From Chryseobacterium cheonjiense (GTDB lineage: Bacteria > Bacteroidota > Bacteroidia > Flavobacteriales > Weeksellaceae): a stretch of 64,000 nucleotides of DNA. Each line of letters starts with the position of its first letter. Positions within the stretch are counted from its first letter, which is position 1. Below the pieces are notes generated by a model. It saw only the letters and a list, made by a program, of their open reading frames with translations. It searched no databases and was not told the DNA's origin. Made by a program: the position numbers and the translations under genes. Below, piece after piece: positions 33,341-41,841 of the stretch. The stretch lies in assembly GCF_012927265.1 (NCBI RefSeq), contig NZ_JABBGF010000003.1, forward strand, positions 558,001 through 622,000, read 5' to 3'.

Positions 33341-33955
33341 ATGGATTACCCTAGTAAAGTTTTGGCAAAAGCAGTGGATGAAATTTCCGGCCTCCCGGGA
33401 ATAGGAAGAAAGACGGCCTTGCGTTTGGCGCTGCACTTATTAAAGCAGCCAGCCTCCAGATCGGTAAGTCTGGGAAATTCTCTCATCAGTCTTGTAAATG
33501 ATATCAAATACTGCAAAGAGTGTCACAATTTTTCAGATTTTGAAATTTGCGAGATCTGTAGTAATCCGAAAAGGCATGACGAACTGATCTGTATCGTAGA
33601 AGACGTCCGCGATGTTATTGCCATTGAAAATACCGGAAAGTACACCGGAAAGTACCTGATTCTGGGCGGTAAAATTTCTCCCATGGAAGGCATCGGTCCT
33701 AGCCAGCTGAACATTCCGAGTATTGAAAAAAAACTGAATGAAGGAACAGTAAAAGAATTTATTTTTGCTCTGAGTGCAACCATGGAAGGCGATACCACAG
33801 CCTATTATATTTATAAAAAATTTAAAAATTTTAATATTAATTTTTCCAGCATTGCAAGAGGTATTTCTGTGGGTGATGAGCTGGAATACGCGGATGAAAT
33901 ATCATTAGGACGATCCATCATCAACAGGCTTCCGTATAATGAAGAAAAATCATAA
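33341..33955 (+). CDS. recR: Recombination protein RecR
   Basis: 204 residues (E. coli 201). The start [20 protein letters not shown] is the conserved RecR N-terminus with the HhH motif [17 protein letters not shown]. The four-cysteine zinc finger is C..C in [20 protein letters not shown]. The Toprim domain carries [19 protein letters not shown] and the C-terminal [25 protein letters not shown]. RecR works with RecO (and RecF) to load RecA at gaps. The longer frame upstream covers the 42-bp repeats and is rejected. It is followed after 20 bp by polysaccharide genes. Confidence 0.97.
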   Translation: MDYPSKVLAKAVDEISGLPGIGRKTALRLALHLLKQPASRSVSLGNSLISLVNDIKYCKECHNFSDFEICEICSNPKRHDELICIVEDVRDVIAIENTGKYTGKYLILGGKISPMEGIGPSQLNIPSIEKKLNEGTVKEFIFALSATMEGDTTAYYIYKKFKNFNINFSSIARGISVGDELEYADEISLGRSIINRLPYNEEKS

Positions 33956-33975
33956 TCTTATATAAAAATTAGAAT

Positions 33976-34767
33976 ATGATTTCTGTAATAATTCCCATGT
34001 TTAATGCTGAAAAAATGATAATCAAAGCCCTTGATTCTATCAGAAGACAGGATTACGATCTGACTCAGTTTGAGATTATCATCATCGATGACGGTTCTAC
34101 AGACAGCAGTAAAATATTGTCGGAAAATTACAGAGATACCCATTCTCAGTTAAAGATTAAAATCATCAGCCAGGAAAACGGCGGCGTTTCCAAAGCTAGG
34201 AATGCAGGTTTGAAAGCAGCAACAGGCCGCTATATTGCTTTTTTAGATTCGGATGATGAATGGCTTCCCGCAAAAACCAAAACGCAGATGAAATTTCTTG
34301 AAGATAAAAAACTGAATATCGATTTCATTACCTGCCTTAGAAACGGCGAAAAAATATGGTTCCCCTACCAAAAAAATAAATTCAACCTTGCCCGGATTAC
34401 CCTGAGGAAATTATTGGTAAGAGTAGACGGCCAGACTTCCACTGCTTTGTTTAAAAGAAAAGTTTTGGAAAACACAGGGTTTTTTGATGAAAATCAGCGC
34501 TATTCGGAAGATGCCAATTACTGGATGAAAGTTTCCAAAAACAATTCAATGTACATTCTCGGTGAAGAACTTGTATTTACCGGAGGCGGAAAACGCTCTT
34601 TCGGGGCATCGGGACTTTCTGCTAACCTCCTGGAAATGGAAAAAGGGATACAGAAAAATCTTCGTGAGATGTATCAATTGAAAAGAATTAACTATCTTGA
34701 ATATATTTTATTTTTTATATTCTCAAAATTAAAATATATTGTACGGATTTTTAAAAACAGTGTATGA
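33976..34767 (+). CDS. Glycosyltransferase family 2
   Basis: 263 residues. The GT-A fold nucleotide-sugar binding region starts ISVIIPMFNAEKMIIKALDSI and has IIIIDDGSTDSS; the metal-binding DxD-type motif is FLDSDDEWLPAKT. The acceptor half is shorter than average and ends with a hydrophobic segment and basic tail (EYILFFIFSKLKYIVRIFK), so it may associate with the membrane. It is first of four polysaccharide genes and overlaps the next by 4 bp (ATGA). Confidence 0.92.
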   Translation: MISVIIPMFNAEKMIIKALDSIRRQDYDLTQFEIIIIDDGSTDSSKILSENYRDTHSQLKIKIISQENGGVSKARNAGLKAATGRYIAFLDSDDEWLPAKTKTQMKFLEDKKLNIDFITCLRNGEKIWFPYQKNKFNLARITLRKLLVRVDGQTSTALFKRKVLENTGFFDENQRYSEDANYWMKVSKNNSMYILGEELVFTGGGKRSFGASGLSANLLEMEKGIQKNLREMYQLKRINYLEYILFFIFSKLKYIVRIFKNSV

Positions 34768-35315
34768 TCTATAAAATCTTTTGGGCGTTAAGGGCTGTTA
34801 TCTATGCTCCTTTTTTCGGAAAATTTGGGTTCCCTTCATATTTGGGAAAACCGCTATTTCTGATGGGTACCCGAAAAGTTTTTATAGGCAAAAAAGTGCG
34901 TATCTTTCCCCATCTCAGAATGGAAGTACACCGTAACGGAAGCATTCATATACAGGATGATGTGGTGATTTCCCAGAATGTACATATTACCTCTGCGGGA
35001 AATCTTACCATCGGAAAAAGCTCATTGATACTGGCGAATGTTTTTATTACAAATATTGACCATGATTACCAAGAACTCAATAAACATATCGTAAAGCAGG
35101 AATATCTTGTAAGTGAAACCATAATCGGAGAAAATTGCTATATTGGTATGGGAGCGGCTATCATGGCGGGAACCAGGCTTGGAAAGCAATGTGTTGTGGG
35201 GGCCAATTCTGTGGTAAAAGGAGAATTTCCGGATTATTGTGTTATCGTAGGAGCTCCGGCAAAAATGGTTAAAAAATATAATTTCGAAACCCAAAAATGG
35301 GAAAAAGTAATATAA
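34764..35315 (+). CDS. Acyltransferase with left-handed beta-helix (hexapeptide repeat)
   Basis: 183 residues. The hexapeptide repeats start about residue 45 (VFIGKKVRIFPHLRMEVHRNGSIHIQDDVVISQNVHI) and continue through ITSAGNLTIGKSSLILANVFI and VIVGAPAKMVKKY at the end, the pattern of maltose/galactoside O-acetyltransferases. NIDHDYQELNKH with the catalytic-type His lies in the loop. It likely adds an acetyl (or other acyl) group to a surface sugar. Translation is coupled with the preceding gene through a 4-bp overlap. Confidence 0.92.
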   Translation: MIYKIFWALRAVIYAPFFGKFGFPSYLGKPLFLMGTRKVFIGKKVRIFPHLRMEVHRNGSIHIQDDVVISQNVHITSAGNLTIGKSSLILANVFITNIDHDYQELNKHIVKQEYLVSETIIGENCYIGMGAAIMAGTRLGKQCVVGANSVVKGEFPDYCVIVGAPAKMVKKYNFETQKWEKVI

Positions 35316-35319
35316 AAAT

Positions 35320-36453
35320 ATGGAGAAGATTCTGATCACGGGAGGAGCCGGATTTATAGGAAGCAAGCTTTCTCTGGAACTTAAGAAAAAAGGTTATGAA
35401 GTTACGGTTCTGGACAATCTTTCTTCCCAGATTCACGGAAAAAATCCGGAAGAAGATTCTCCGTTGTACAGAAGTATTTCAGGTAAGGTAAACTTTATCA
35501 AAGGCGATGTGGTGAATTTGGAAGACTGGGAAAAAGCCATCGACGGCCAGGAAGTAATCGTACACCTCGCTGCGGAAACAGGAACCGGGCAATCAATGTA
35601 CCAGATCGAAAAATATACGGAAGTCAATGTTTCCGGAACGGCAAAGATGCTGGATCTTCTGGTGAATAAACCGCACCGTGTAAAAAAAGTAGTGATTGCA
35701 TCTTCCAGAGCGGTATATGGTGAAGGAAAATACCTTCATCCGGAATTAGGTTTAATTTACCCGAAACCAAGAAATACAGAAGAAATGCGCAATGGTATTT
35801 TTGAAATCATTTATCCGGACGGACAGATGCTCAGGGCTTTGCCTACGGATGAAGAATCGAAAATACATCCCACCTCCATCTACGGAATTACAAAATATAC
35901 CCAGGAACAAATGGTCATGACCGCCTGCTCGTCAATGGGAGTAGCACCAGTAGCGGTAAGATTTCAGAATGTGTACGGGGAGGGGCAGTCTTTACTGAAT
36001 CCCTACACCGGTATTTTATCGATATTTTCATCGCAGATTCTTAACGGAAATGATATCAACGTTTTTGAGGACGGAAATGAATCCAGAGATTTCATCCATG
36101 TCGATGATGCTGTGAGGGCTACCATAAAATGTATTGAAAATGATGCGGCAAACGGAGAAATCTTCAATGTAGGTACGGGTGTTTCAACTTCAGTGACTAC
36201 GGTAGCGGAAAATCTCAGGAAGTTCTATAATATCGATTTTAAAATTAATGTTTCCGGACAATTTCGTTTAGGGGATATCAGGCATAATTTTGCAGATATC
36301 AGCAAAATAAAATCAAAACTGAATTTCCGGCCGGAAATCTCTTTTGAAGAAGGTATGTCAAAATTTACCAACTGGGTGCTTCAGCAGAATATCCAGGATG
36401 TAAAATTCAAGGAATCTTTAGATGAAATGAAAGTAAAAGGACTTTTAAAATGA
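35320..36453 (+). CDS. NAD-dependent sugar epimerase/dehydratase
   Basis: 377 residues, extended SDR family. The NAD-binding motif is GGAGFIGSKLSLELKKKGYEV. The catalytic region has SSRAVYGEGKY and the Tyr-x-x-x-Lys pair in SIYGITKYTQEQM. The C-terminal half has VRFQNVYGEGQSLLNPYTGI and DFIHVDDAVRA. The closest functional types are dTDP-rhamnose 4-epimerase or UDP-sugar epimerases; the exact substrate is not certain. It makes an activated sugar for the neighbouring glycosyltransferases. It overlaps the next gene by 4 bp. Confidence 0.9.
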   Translation: MEKILITGGAGFIGSKLSLELKKKGYEVTVLDNLSSQIHGKNPEEDSPLYRSISGKVNFIKGDVVNLEDWEKAIDGQEVIVHLAAETGTGQSMYQIEKYTEVNVSGTAKMLDLLVNKPHRVKKVVIASSRAVYGEGKYLHPELGLIYPKPRNTEEMRNGIFEIIYPDGQMLRALPTDEESKIHPTSIYGITKYTQEQMVMTACSSMGVAPVAVRFQNVYGEGQSLLNPYTGILSIFSSQILNGNDINVFEDGNESRDFIHVDDAVRATIKCIENDAANGEIFNVGTGVSTSVTTVAENLRKFYNIDFKINVSGQFRLGDIRHNFADISKIKSKLNFRPEISFEEGMSKFTNWVLQQNIQDVKFKESLDEMKVKGLLK

Positions 36454-37484
36454 TCAATTTACATGGCAAAAAAATACTTTTTTTATCAGTCAGTTTTTTT
36501 AATTATGAGAAAGCCATAGCAAAAAGACTTTCTGAACTGGGAGCGGAAGTGGATCTTTATGACGAGAGACCCTCCAATTCAAACTTTTCCAAAGGAATTA
36601 TAAGGCTGAATAAAAGATTTTATCATTTAAAAATAAATGAATATTATAACCGGATTTTAAATGAAATTCAGGGCAAAAAATATGATTTCTTCTTTTTAAT
36701 AAAGGGTGAAGCCATACCTACTTTTTTTCTCGAAAAAATTAAGCAGGACAATCCTGAAATGGAGATGATTTATTATAATTTTGATCCGTTGAAAGAATAT
36801 CCTAATCTTATTGCTCATCTTAAATATTTTGATAAAAAATTTACTTTTGAATATAATGATGCGGTACAGTTTAATCTGAAATTCAGACCATTATTCTATC
36901 TGGATGAATATGAAAATCTGAATCAGAATCCTGAACCGTCAGAATATGATCTCGTATTTATCGGAAGTGCCCATACAGACCGATATATTGTGGGAGAGCA
37001 GGTAAGAGCTATTGCAGACAGGTTTCATCTGAGATCTTATTTTTACTATTACGCCATGGGAAGAATTGCTTTTCGGCTGAAAAAGATGATTGATAAAAAT
37101 CTTAAACAATTTGATATTACTAAAGTAAGTTTTAATAAACTGAATCATCAGCAGATCATTGACTTTTACAAGAAAACAAAATCTGTTCTTGATATCAACA
37201 AACCTTTTCAGAATGGTTTAACGATCAGGACATTTGAGGTTCTGGCTTCAGGAAAAAAACTGATTACCACCAATTCTGATATCAAAAATTACCCCTTCTA
37301 TAATCCGGATAATATTTTGGTTATCGACAGGGAGAACATTCAGATAGATCCAGAGTTTTTTAAAACAGATTTCAAGGAAATGGACACGGACATTCTGTAT
37401 AAAATGTCCCTTAATTCTTTTATTGAGTGTATTTTTGGTGATTCTCAGGATGTCTACTGGAATGGTTTCAGGAGTAAAGGCTAA
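36450..37484 (+). CDS. Putative glycosyltransferase (CgeB/GT-B-like) of a surface polysaccharide cluster
   Basis: 344 residues. It begins KKILFLSVSFFNYEKAIAKRLSELGAEVDLYDERP, a Rossmann-like N-terminus as in CgeB-type and capsular biosynthesis proteins. The C-terminal half has RTFEVLASGKKLITTNSDIKNYPFYNPDNILVIDRE, typical of the sugar-nucleotide domain of GT-B glycosyltransferases (E/S-G motif). No donor is known. It is last of the operon, and a bidirectional terminator follows at 37518. The Lys/Tyr/Phe-rich codon use is similar to its neighbours. Confidence 0.8.
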   Translation: MINLHGKKILFLSVSFFNYEKAIAKRLSELGAEVDLYDERPSNSNFSKGIIRLNKRFYHLKINEYYNRILNEIQGKKYDFFFLIKGEAIPTFFLEKIKQDNPEMEMIYYNFDPLKEYPNLIAHLKYFDKKFTFEYNDAVQFNLKFRPLFYLDEYENLNQNPEPSEYDLVFIGSAHTDRYIVGEQVRAIADRFHLRSYFYYYAMGRIAFRLKKMIDKNLKQFDITKVSFNKLNHQQIIDFYKKTKSVLDINKPFQNGLTIRTFEVLASGKKLITTNSDIKNYPFYNPDNILVIDRENIQIDPEFFKTDFKEMDTDILYKMSLNSFIECIFGDSQDVYWNGFRSKG

Positions 37485-37517
37485 ATTTCAAAGTGCAGTA
37501 TGAAAATCATAAAAAAC

Positions 37518-37543
37518 AAAAGCAACTCCTGAGAGTTGCTTTC
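37518..37543. terminator. Bidirectional terminator between the polysaccharide operon and secG
   Basis: A perfect 9-bp stem AAAGCAACT / AGTTGCTTT with loop CCTGAG sits between convergent genes. Confidence 0.8.
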
Positions 37544-37565
37544 TTTATGTAAAAATATTATTTGC

Positions 37566-37922
37566 TTATTTCGTTGGCGCAGGAGTCTGAGCCGGAGCTG
37601 TTGTGGTAGTAGCGGAAGCCGGAGCAGAAGATTGCTTAGCCGGAGCTCCTTTCGAAGCCGGAACCTGTGCAGGAGCGGCAGCTGAAGGTTTACCCGTAAT
37701 TACAACGCTTAAAAGAATAAGAACGATGATTGTTCCTCCTAATGTCCAGGTTGCTTTTTCCATAAAGTCGTTGGTTCTTTGTACTCCAAACTGTGCAGAA
37801 GATGCTCCCCCGAAAGTGCTGGAAAGACCTCCTCCTTTTGGATTTTGAGCCATAACGATGATTACCAGAAGAATGCTGGCGATCATAATAAGAACCATCA
37901 ATAGTATAAATATAGAATCCAT
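37566..37922 (-). CDS. secG: Preprotein translocase subunit SecG
   Basis: 118 residues from MDSIFILLMVL at 37922; an in-frame ATG at 37976 lies upstream of the -7 box and is rejected. Two membrane helices (about 2-24 and 53-70) surround the conserved MAQNPKGGGLSSTFGGASSAQFGVQ. After the second helix comes an unusually long Ala/Pro/Thr-rich tail (about 45 residues), a feature seen in Bacteroidota SecG. It is part of the SecYEG channel. It has its own -7 box. Confidence 0.94.
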   Translation of the reverse strand: MDSIFILLMVLIMIASILLVIIVMAQNPKGGGLSSTFGGASSAQFGVQRTNDFMEKATWTLGGTIIVLILLSVVITGKPSAAAPAQVPASKGAPAKQSSAPASATTTTAPAQTPAPTK

Positions 37923-37946
37923 TAATTTGATATCTTTTTGAATGGG

Positions 37947-37954
37947 CAAATTTA
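37947..37954 (-). promoter_or_regulatory. -7 promoter box of secG
   Basis: The minus strand reads TAAATTTG (TAnnTTTG), 24 nt before the ATG at 37922. Confidence 0.65.
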
Positions 37955-38006
37955 ATCTTTTTTTACCGAACGGCAAAGAAAGATACAGTCAAATTTGATA
38001 AAAATA

Positions 38007-38034
38007 AAAAACGGCAACATTCGTTGCCGTTTTT
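38007..38034 (-). terminator. Terminator of the M16 peptidase operon
   Basis: A perfect 12-bp stem AAAAACGGCAAC / GTTGCCGTTTTT with a 4-nt loop, 19 bp after the stop at 38053. Confidence 0.8.
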
Positions 38035-38052
38035 CTATAAAAATAAGAAGCC

Positions 38053-40098
38053 TTATTTAAAATCAGAATCTTTTGCCTGATTTATTTCATAAGATTTCAC
38101 TTTCATGGTCATATCCATTCCCATTTGATTTACAGAAATTGTGTAAGGCATTTTTACGCCTGCTACATCTTTATAATCAGAGAATGTGGTAGGAACGCTT
38201 ACTTCCTGGCCTTGTGCCTTTACCGTTCTTGTTTCTCCGGTTTTCAACCCGGTTTTCACACTGTAATAATAGGTGGTTTCAGGTCCTTTGATTGCATAAG
38301 AATCTTCTCCTCCTACTTTTTCAATCCCGGCTAATTTATATTCAGGAGATTTTGCAAAAGCCATTTCTTCAAAAAGCTCGGTATTCTTTTGCTTTTCTGC
38401 AATCTGTTCAGGCTTCATAGGAACTTTCTGACCCATCTGCTCAGAGTACCCTGTTTTTCCGTCAAACACCTGCTTTTGAACAACCTGTCCCATAGCCTTA
38501 ACCTGAGTCATTTCTTTTCCACCCTGTGCTTTCATCATTTTCATATCGATGTTCTGCCCTTGAATAGACATAGCGGCGTTTACAGTATATGAAGAAATTT
38601 TAGAAAGGTTTGCTTTTCCTCCGATCGCATCAAGATATTTGTCTGCAACGGAAGCAACCGTTACGCTGGCGTCCACTTTCTGTGCCGTTGGTTTTGCTAC
38701 CGGATTTGCGTCTTTATCATAATATTTTACAGGATAGCCCAATTTTTCCAATCCTTCAGAAATATCAGATGCTTTTCCGGCAATGAAGATTCTGCTCTTA
38801 GTCGGATAAATGGTAGAATTTACCGCGCTGGAAACGTCAGCAGCATTTACTTTATCAATAGATTTAAGATAATTCGTATAGAAATCGCTCGGAAGATCAT
38901 AAACTTTCTGGTTTAATGCAAATCTTGCAATAGTTGCAGGCTGCTCCAGAGACATGATGAATGATCCTTTCAGTTTTGCTTTGGCATTTTCAAGCTCTTC
39001 AGGTTTTACGGTAGAGATTCCGTTAAGTTCATTCATAAATTCCTTAACCGCTTTATCCGTAACTTCGTTTCTTACACTTGCGCTTGCAGAGAATTCCGGG
39101 GAATATTTACTTGCACTCATGTTCGAATATGCTCCGTAAGTAAATCCGTTTTTCTCACGAAGGTTCATGAAAAGTCTTGCTTCACCGCCGCCGCCAAGAA
39201 TGTAGTTGGCAATTGTCGCTGCAAAGTAGTTAGGATCCTTCATTTTTAAATTGTTGATATTGTTTACGGAAACAACAGACTGTACCGCTGAAGGAACGTC
39301 AACAACATTGATTTCTGTAGTGGAAACGTTGGATGCAGGCTCTACCGGAGTTATCGGAGTGTTTGCTTTTTTCCATCCGCTGAATGCTTTTTCGATCATC
39401 GGTTTTACCTTGTCGAACTTTACATCTCCTACAATTACAAGATAAGCATTATCCGGAGCGTAATATTTTTTATAAATATTCTGTACATCCGCAAGCTGGA
39501 TTTTGCTGATGGATTCAACTGTTTCAAATTCCCCTCTTGAAGTGTTTTTACCATACATTAATGCGTTGGATACTTTCGAAGCAATCGCAGACGCATTCTT
39601 TTCTTCAGATTTTAATCCTTCAATTGCTCTTTCTTTAGAATCTTCAATCTCTTTTGAAGAAAATTTAGGATTGATGATCGCATCAGCCATTAAACTCAAT
39701 ACCTGAGGGAAATATTTTGAAAGTGAATTTGCAGAAGCTCCGTTTGAAGAGAAATTAAGATTTGCTCCAAGATAATCTACTTTTTTGTTGAAATCATCTT
39801 TGCTCATGGTGGTTGTCCCGTTTTCGAACTGTTCTGCCATGATGTCGCTTACTCCGGCTACGCTTCCTTCATAGTAAGGAGGTCTGTCCATCGTAAGACT
39901 TGCGTTTACTCTTGGAAGTTTGTTGTTTTCCACAACCATTACCGTAAGGCCGTTGCTCAATTGGAAAGTTTTCGGCTTTGCAATATTGATAACGGGAGTA
40001 GGTCCCGGTTTCGGCATTGCATTAAGATCTATTTTTTGTGCTGAAATCGTTCCTGCGAATAAAAACGCTACAGCTATATATGTTAATTGCTTTTTCAT
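38053..40098 (-). CDS. M16 family peptidase-like protein, non-catalytic, with C-terminal extra domain
   Basis: 681 residues from MKKQLTYIAVAFLFAGTISAQ at 40098, a signal peptide; a longer start is rejected. The first about 450 residues are two M16 (insulinase) domains, but the zinc motif HxxEH is absent (VSDIMAEQFENGT stands there). Residues from about 470 form an added domain (VASVADKYLDAIGGKANLSKISSYTVNAAMSI, SPEYKLAGIEKVGGEDSYAI) resembling LolA-like lipoprotein-sorting folds. It lies 46 bp downstream of the catalytic M16 gene; the two probably form a heterodimer in the periplasm, as in other M16B pairs. Confidence 0.88.
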   Translation of the reverse strand: MKKQLTYIAVAFLFAGTISAQKIDLNAMPKPGPTPVINIAKPKTFQLSNGLTVMVVENNKLPRVNASLTMDRPPYYEGSVAGVSDIMAEQFENGTTTMSKDDFNKKVDYLGANLNFSSNGASANSLSKYFPQVLSLMADAIINPKFSSKEIEDSKERAIEGLKSEEKNASAIASKVSNALMYGKNTSRGEFETVESISKIQLADVQNIYKKYYAPDNAYLVIVGDVKFDKVKPMIEKAFSGWKKANTPITPVEPASNVSTTEINVVDVPSAVQSVVSVNNINNLKMKDPNYFAATIANYILGGGGEARLFMNLREKNGFTYGAYSNMSASKYSPEFSASASVRNEVTDKAVKEFMNELNGISTVKPEELENAKAKLKGSFIMSLEQPATIARFALNQKVYDLPSDFYTNYLKSIDKVNAADVSSAVNSTIYPTKSRIFIAGKASDISEGLEKLGYPVKYYDKDANPVAKPTAQKVDASVTVASVADKYLDAIGGKANLSKISSYTVNAAMSIQGQNIDMKMMKAQGGKEMTQVKAMGQVVQKQVFDGKTGYSEQMGQKVPMKPEQIAEKQKNTELFEEMAFAKSPEYKLAGIEKVGGEDSYAIKGPETTYYYSVKTGLKTGETRTVKAQGQEVSVPTTFSDYKDVAGVKMPYTISVNQMGMDMTMKVKSYEINQAKDSDFK

Positions 40099-40144
40099 TT
40101 GTAAAAATTTAATTTTAATAATCAATATTAACCCGGATTAGCGA

Positions 40145-41458
40145 TTACTTTTTTTCAGGTACGTAATTGATGATTATTCTTTGGTTTGAATTAAGATACT
40201 TTTTAGCTGCATTCTGAAGATCCTGTCTTGTGATAGACCTGTAAATGTCGATTTCTTTGTTGATAAGATTTGTATCACCCATCAAAACATGGTTTGTTGC
40301 TAATGAAGCAGCAATTCCCTGGATGCTTGAATTTGAATTTACAAACTGGTTTTCGTATTGGTTCTGAAGTTTTTGGTAATCTTCTTCGGAAATAAGAGTC
40401 GTCTGAATCTTTTTAATTTCAGCGTCGATATCAGCCTGTAATGTTGCCTTTGTTGTCTGTCCCATCGGGATTGCGAAGAAAGCGAAAATTCCATAATCTT
40501 CAAGTCCTTGGTTGAAGGCAGCTACCTGTAGCGCTTTTTTATCCTGGTCTACTAATTTTTTGTACAAAACGGAAGATTTACCGCTGCTCAGGTAAGAAGA
40601 AAGCATGTCTAAAATATAAGCGTCTTTTTCTTTATTGCCTGGTGTTCTGTAAGCAAAAATATAAGCAGGAAGCTGGATGTTAGGATCTGTTGCCGTTACT
40701 TCTTTTTCCTGAGTGATGGGCGTATCTTTAGGGAAGTTTTTAGGATAAACCGTTCCTTTTGGAATTCCTCCGTAATATTCCTGAATCCATTTTTTTGTCT
40801 GCTCAGGCTTAATATCTCCTGCAACTACCAATGTAGCATTGTTCGGAACATAATATTTTTTGTAAAATGCCTGGAACTCTTCAAGTTTCGCAGAGTTCAG
40901 GTCTTCCATAGAACCGATTGTAGGCCAGTTGTAAGGGTGATTGGTAAACAGGTTCTTCTGGATGGTTGAAAAAAGATTTCCGTAAGGCTGGTTATCCATT
41001 CTTAATCTTTTCTCTTCTTTTACAACTTCTCTCTGCGTATCCACACCAACCTGGTTGATTAATGCATGACGCATTCTTTCAGCTTCCATCCAAAGACCCA
41101 GCTGTTCGTTGTTTGAAGGGAAGGTTTCATAGTAATACGTTCTGTCGTTCGTAGTATTAGCGTTGTTTTGTCCTCCGTTTGAAGAAACTATCTTGAACCA
41201 GTCACCTCTTTTAATATTGGGTGTCCCTTCAAATAAAAGGTGCTCGAAGAAGTGAGCGAAACCGGTTCTTCCTTTTACTTCATCCTTTGCACCCACATGG
41301 TACATTACACCTGTAGTTACGACCGGAGCCGAATTGTCCTGATGAAGGATTACGTGAAGACCGTTTGGTAAGTCATACTCTTCAAATTTAATTTGTTGTG
41401 CATTTAGAGCCATCCCGAAGAAAGCTGCTGCAGCAACCGAAAGAAGTCGCTTTTTCAT
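40145..41458 (-). CDS. M16 family zinc metallopeptidase, catalytic subunit
   Basis: 437 residues with a signal peptide (MKKRLLSVAAAAFFGMALNA). The inverted zinc motif HFFEH (His69, Glu72, His73) stands in GRTGFAHFFEHLLFEG, with the distal Glu in REVVKEEKRLRMDNQPYG. The length is the usual one for M16B (processing-peptidase-like) subunits. It probably degrades small peptides in the periplasm as a partner of the 38053-40098 protein. It is first in the operon with a -7 box 29 nt upstream. Confidence 0.94.
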   Translation of the reverse strand: MKKRLLSVAAAAFFGMALNAQQIKFEEYDLPNGLHVILHQDNSAPVVTTGVMYHVGAKDEVKGRTGFAHFFEHLLFEGTPNIKRGDWFKIVSSNGGQNNANTTNDRTYYYETFPSNNEQLGLWMEAERMRHALINQVGVDTQREVVKEEKRLRMDNQPYGNLFSTIQKNLFTNHPYNWPTIGSMEDLNSAKLEEFQAFYKKYYVPNNATLVVAGDIKPEQTKKWIQEYYGGIPKGTVYPKNFPKDTPITQEKEVTATDPNIQLPAYIFAYRTPGNKEKDAYILDMLSSYLSSGKSSVLYKKLVDQDKKALQVAAFNQGLEDYGIFAFFAIPMGQTTKATLQADIDAEIKKIQTTLISEEDYQKLQNQYENQFVNSNSSIQGIAASLATNHVLMGDTNLINKEIDIYRSITRQDLQNAAKKYLNSNQRIIINYVPEKK

Positions 41459-41487
41459 AAAGTAGAAATTGTTTTGTCAATTAGTGC

Positions 41488-41495
41488 CAAATTTA
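41488..41495 (-). promoter_or_regulatory. -7 promoter box of the M16 peptidase operon
   Basis: The minus strand reads TAAATTTG (TAnnTTTG), 29 nt before the ATG at 41458. A further match (TAACTTTG) is at 41610-41617. Confidence 0.6.
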
Positions 41496-41841
41496 CTTTA
41501 ATTGTTACAATTTTTCAAGAATATTTTTAGAAGTGTAGAATCTGTCTAAATTAACGGGTAATAAGCACCTTAAAAAGCCACAGTCGGTACCTTTCCATAT
41601 TTAAAAAAACAAAGTTACAGGCCGCAAAAAAAGGTAAATAATAACATTCCTTTAGAAGTTATCTTTTTGATGAATAAATTGTTTAATTTTATAAGTTCCG
41701 AATCTTATTGAAATATTATGAAAAATTTAAAATAAGGGTCCGAAAATTGTATATCTGTCCAGGAATATTCGGTATGTGGTATTGTTTTATTTTATTCTGT
41801 GCGGAATATGAATTATTTTTACAATAAATACTCAATCAATA
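41496..41841. other. Gene-free spacer between M16 peptidase and PAS kinase genes
   Basis: No gene is supported. It holds a second minus-strand -7-like box (41610-41617), and on the plus strand TATTTTTA near 41815, one base off the -7 consensus, which may serve the PAS kinase. No long repeat is seen. Confidence 0.5.
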
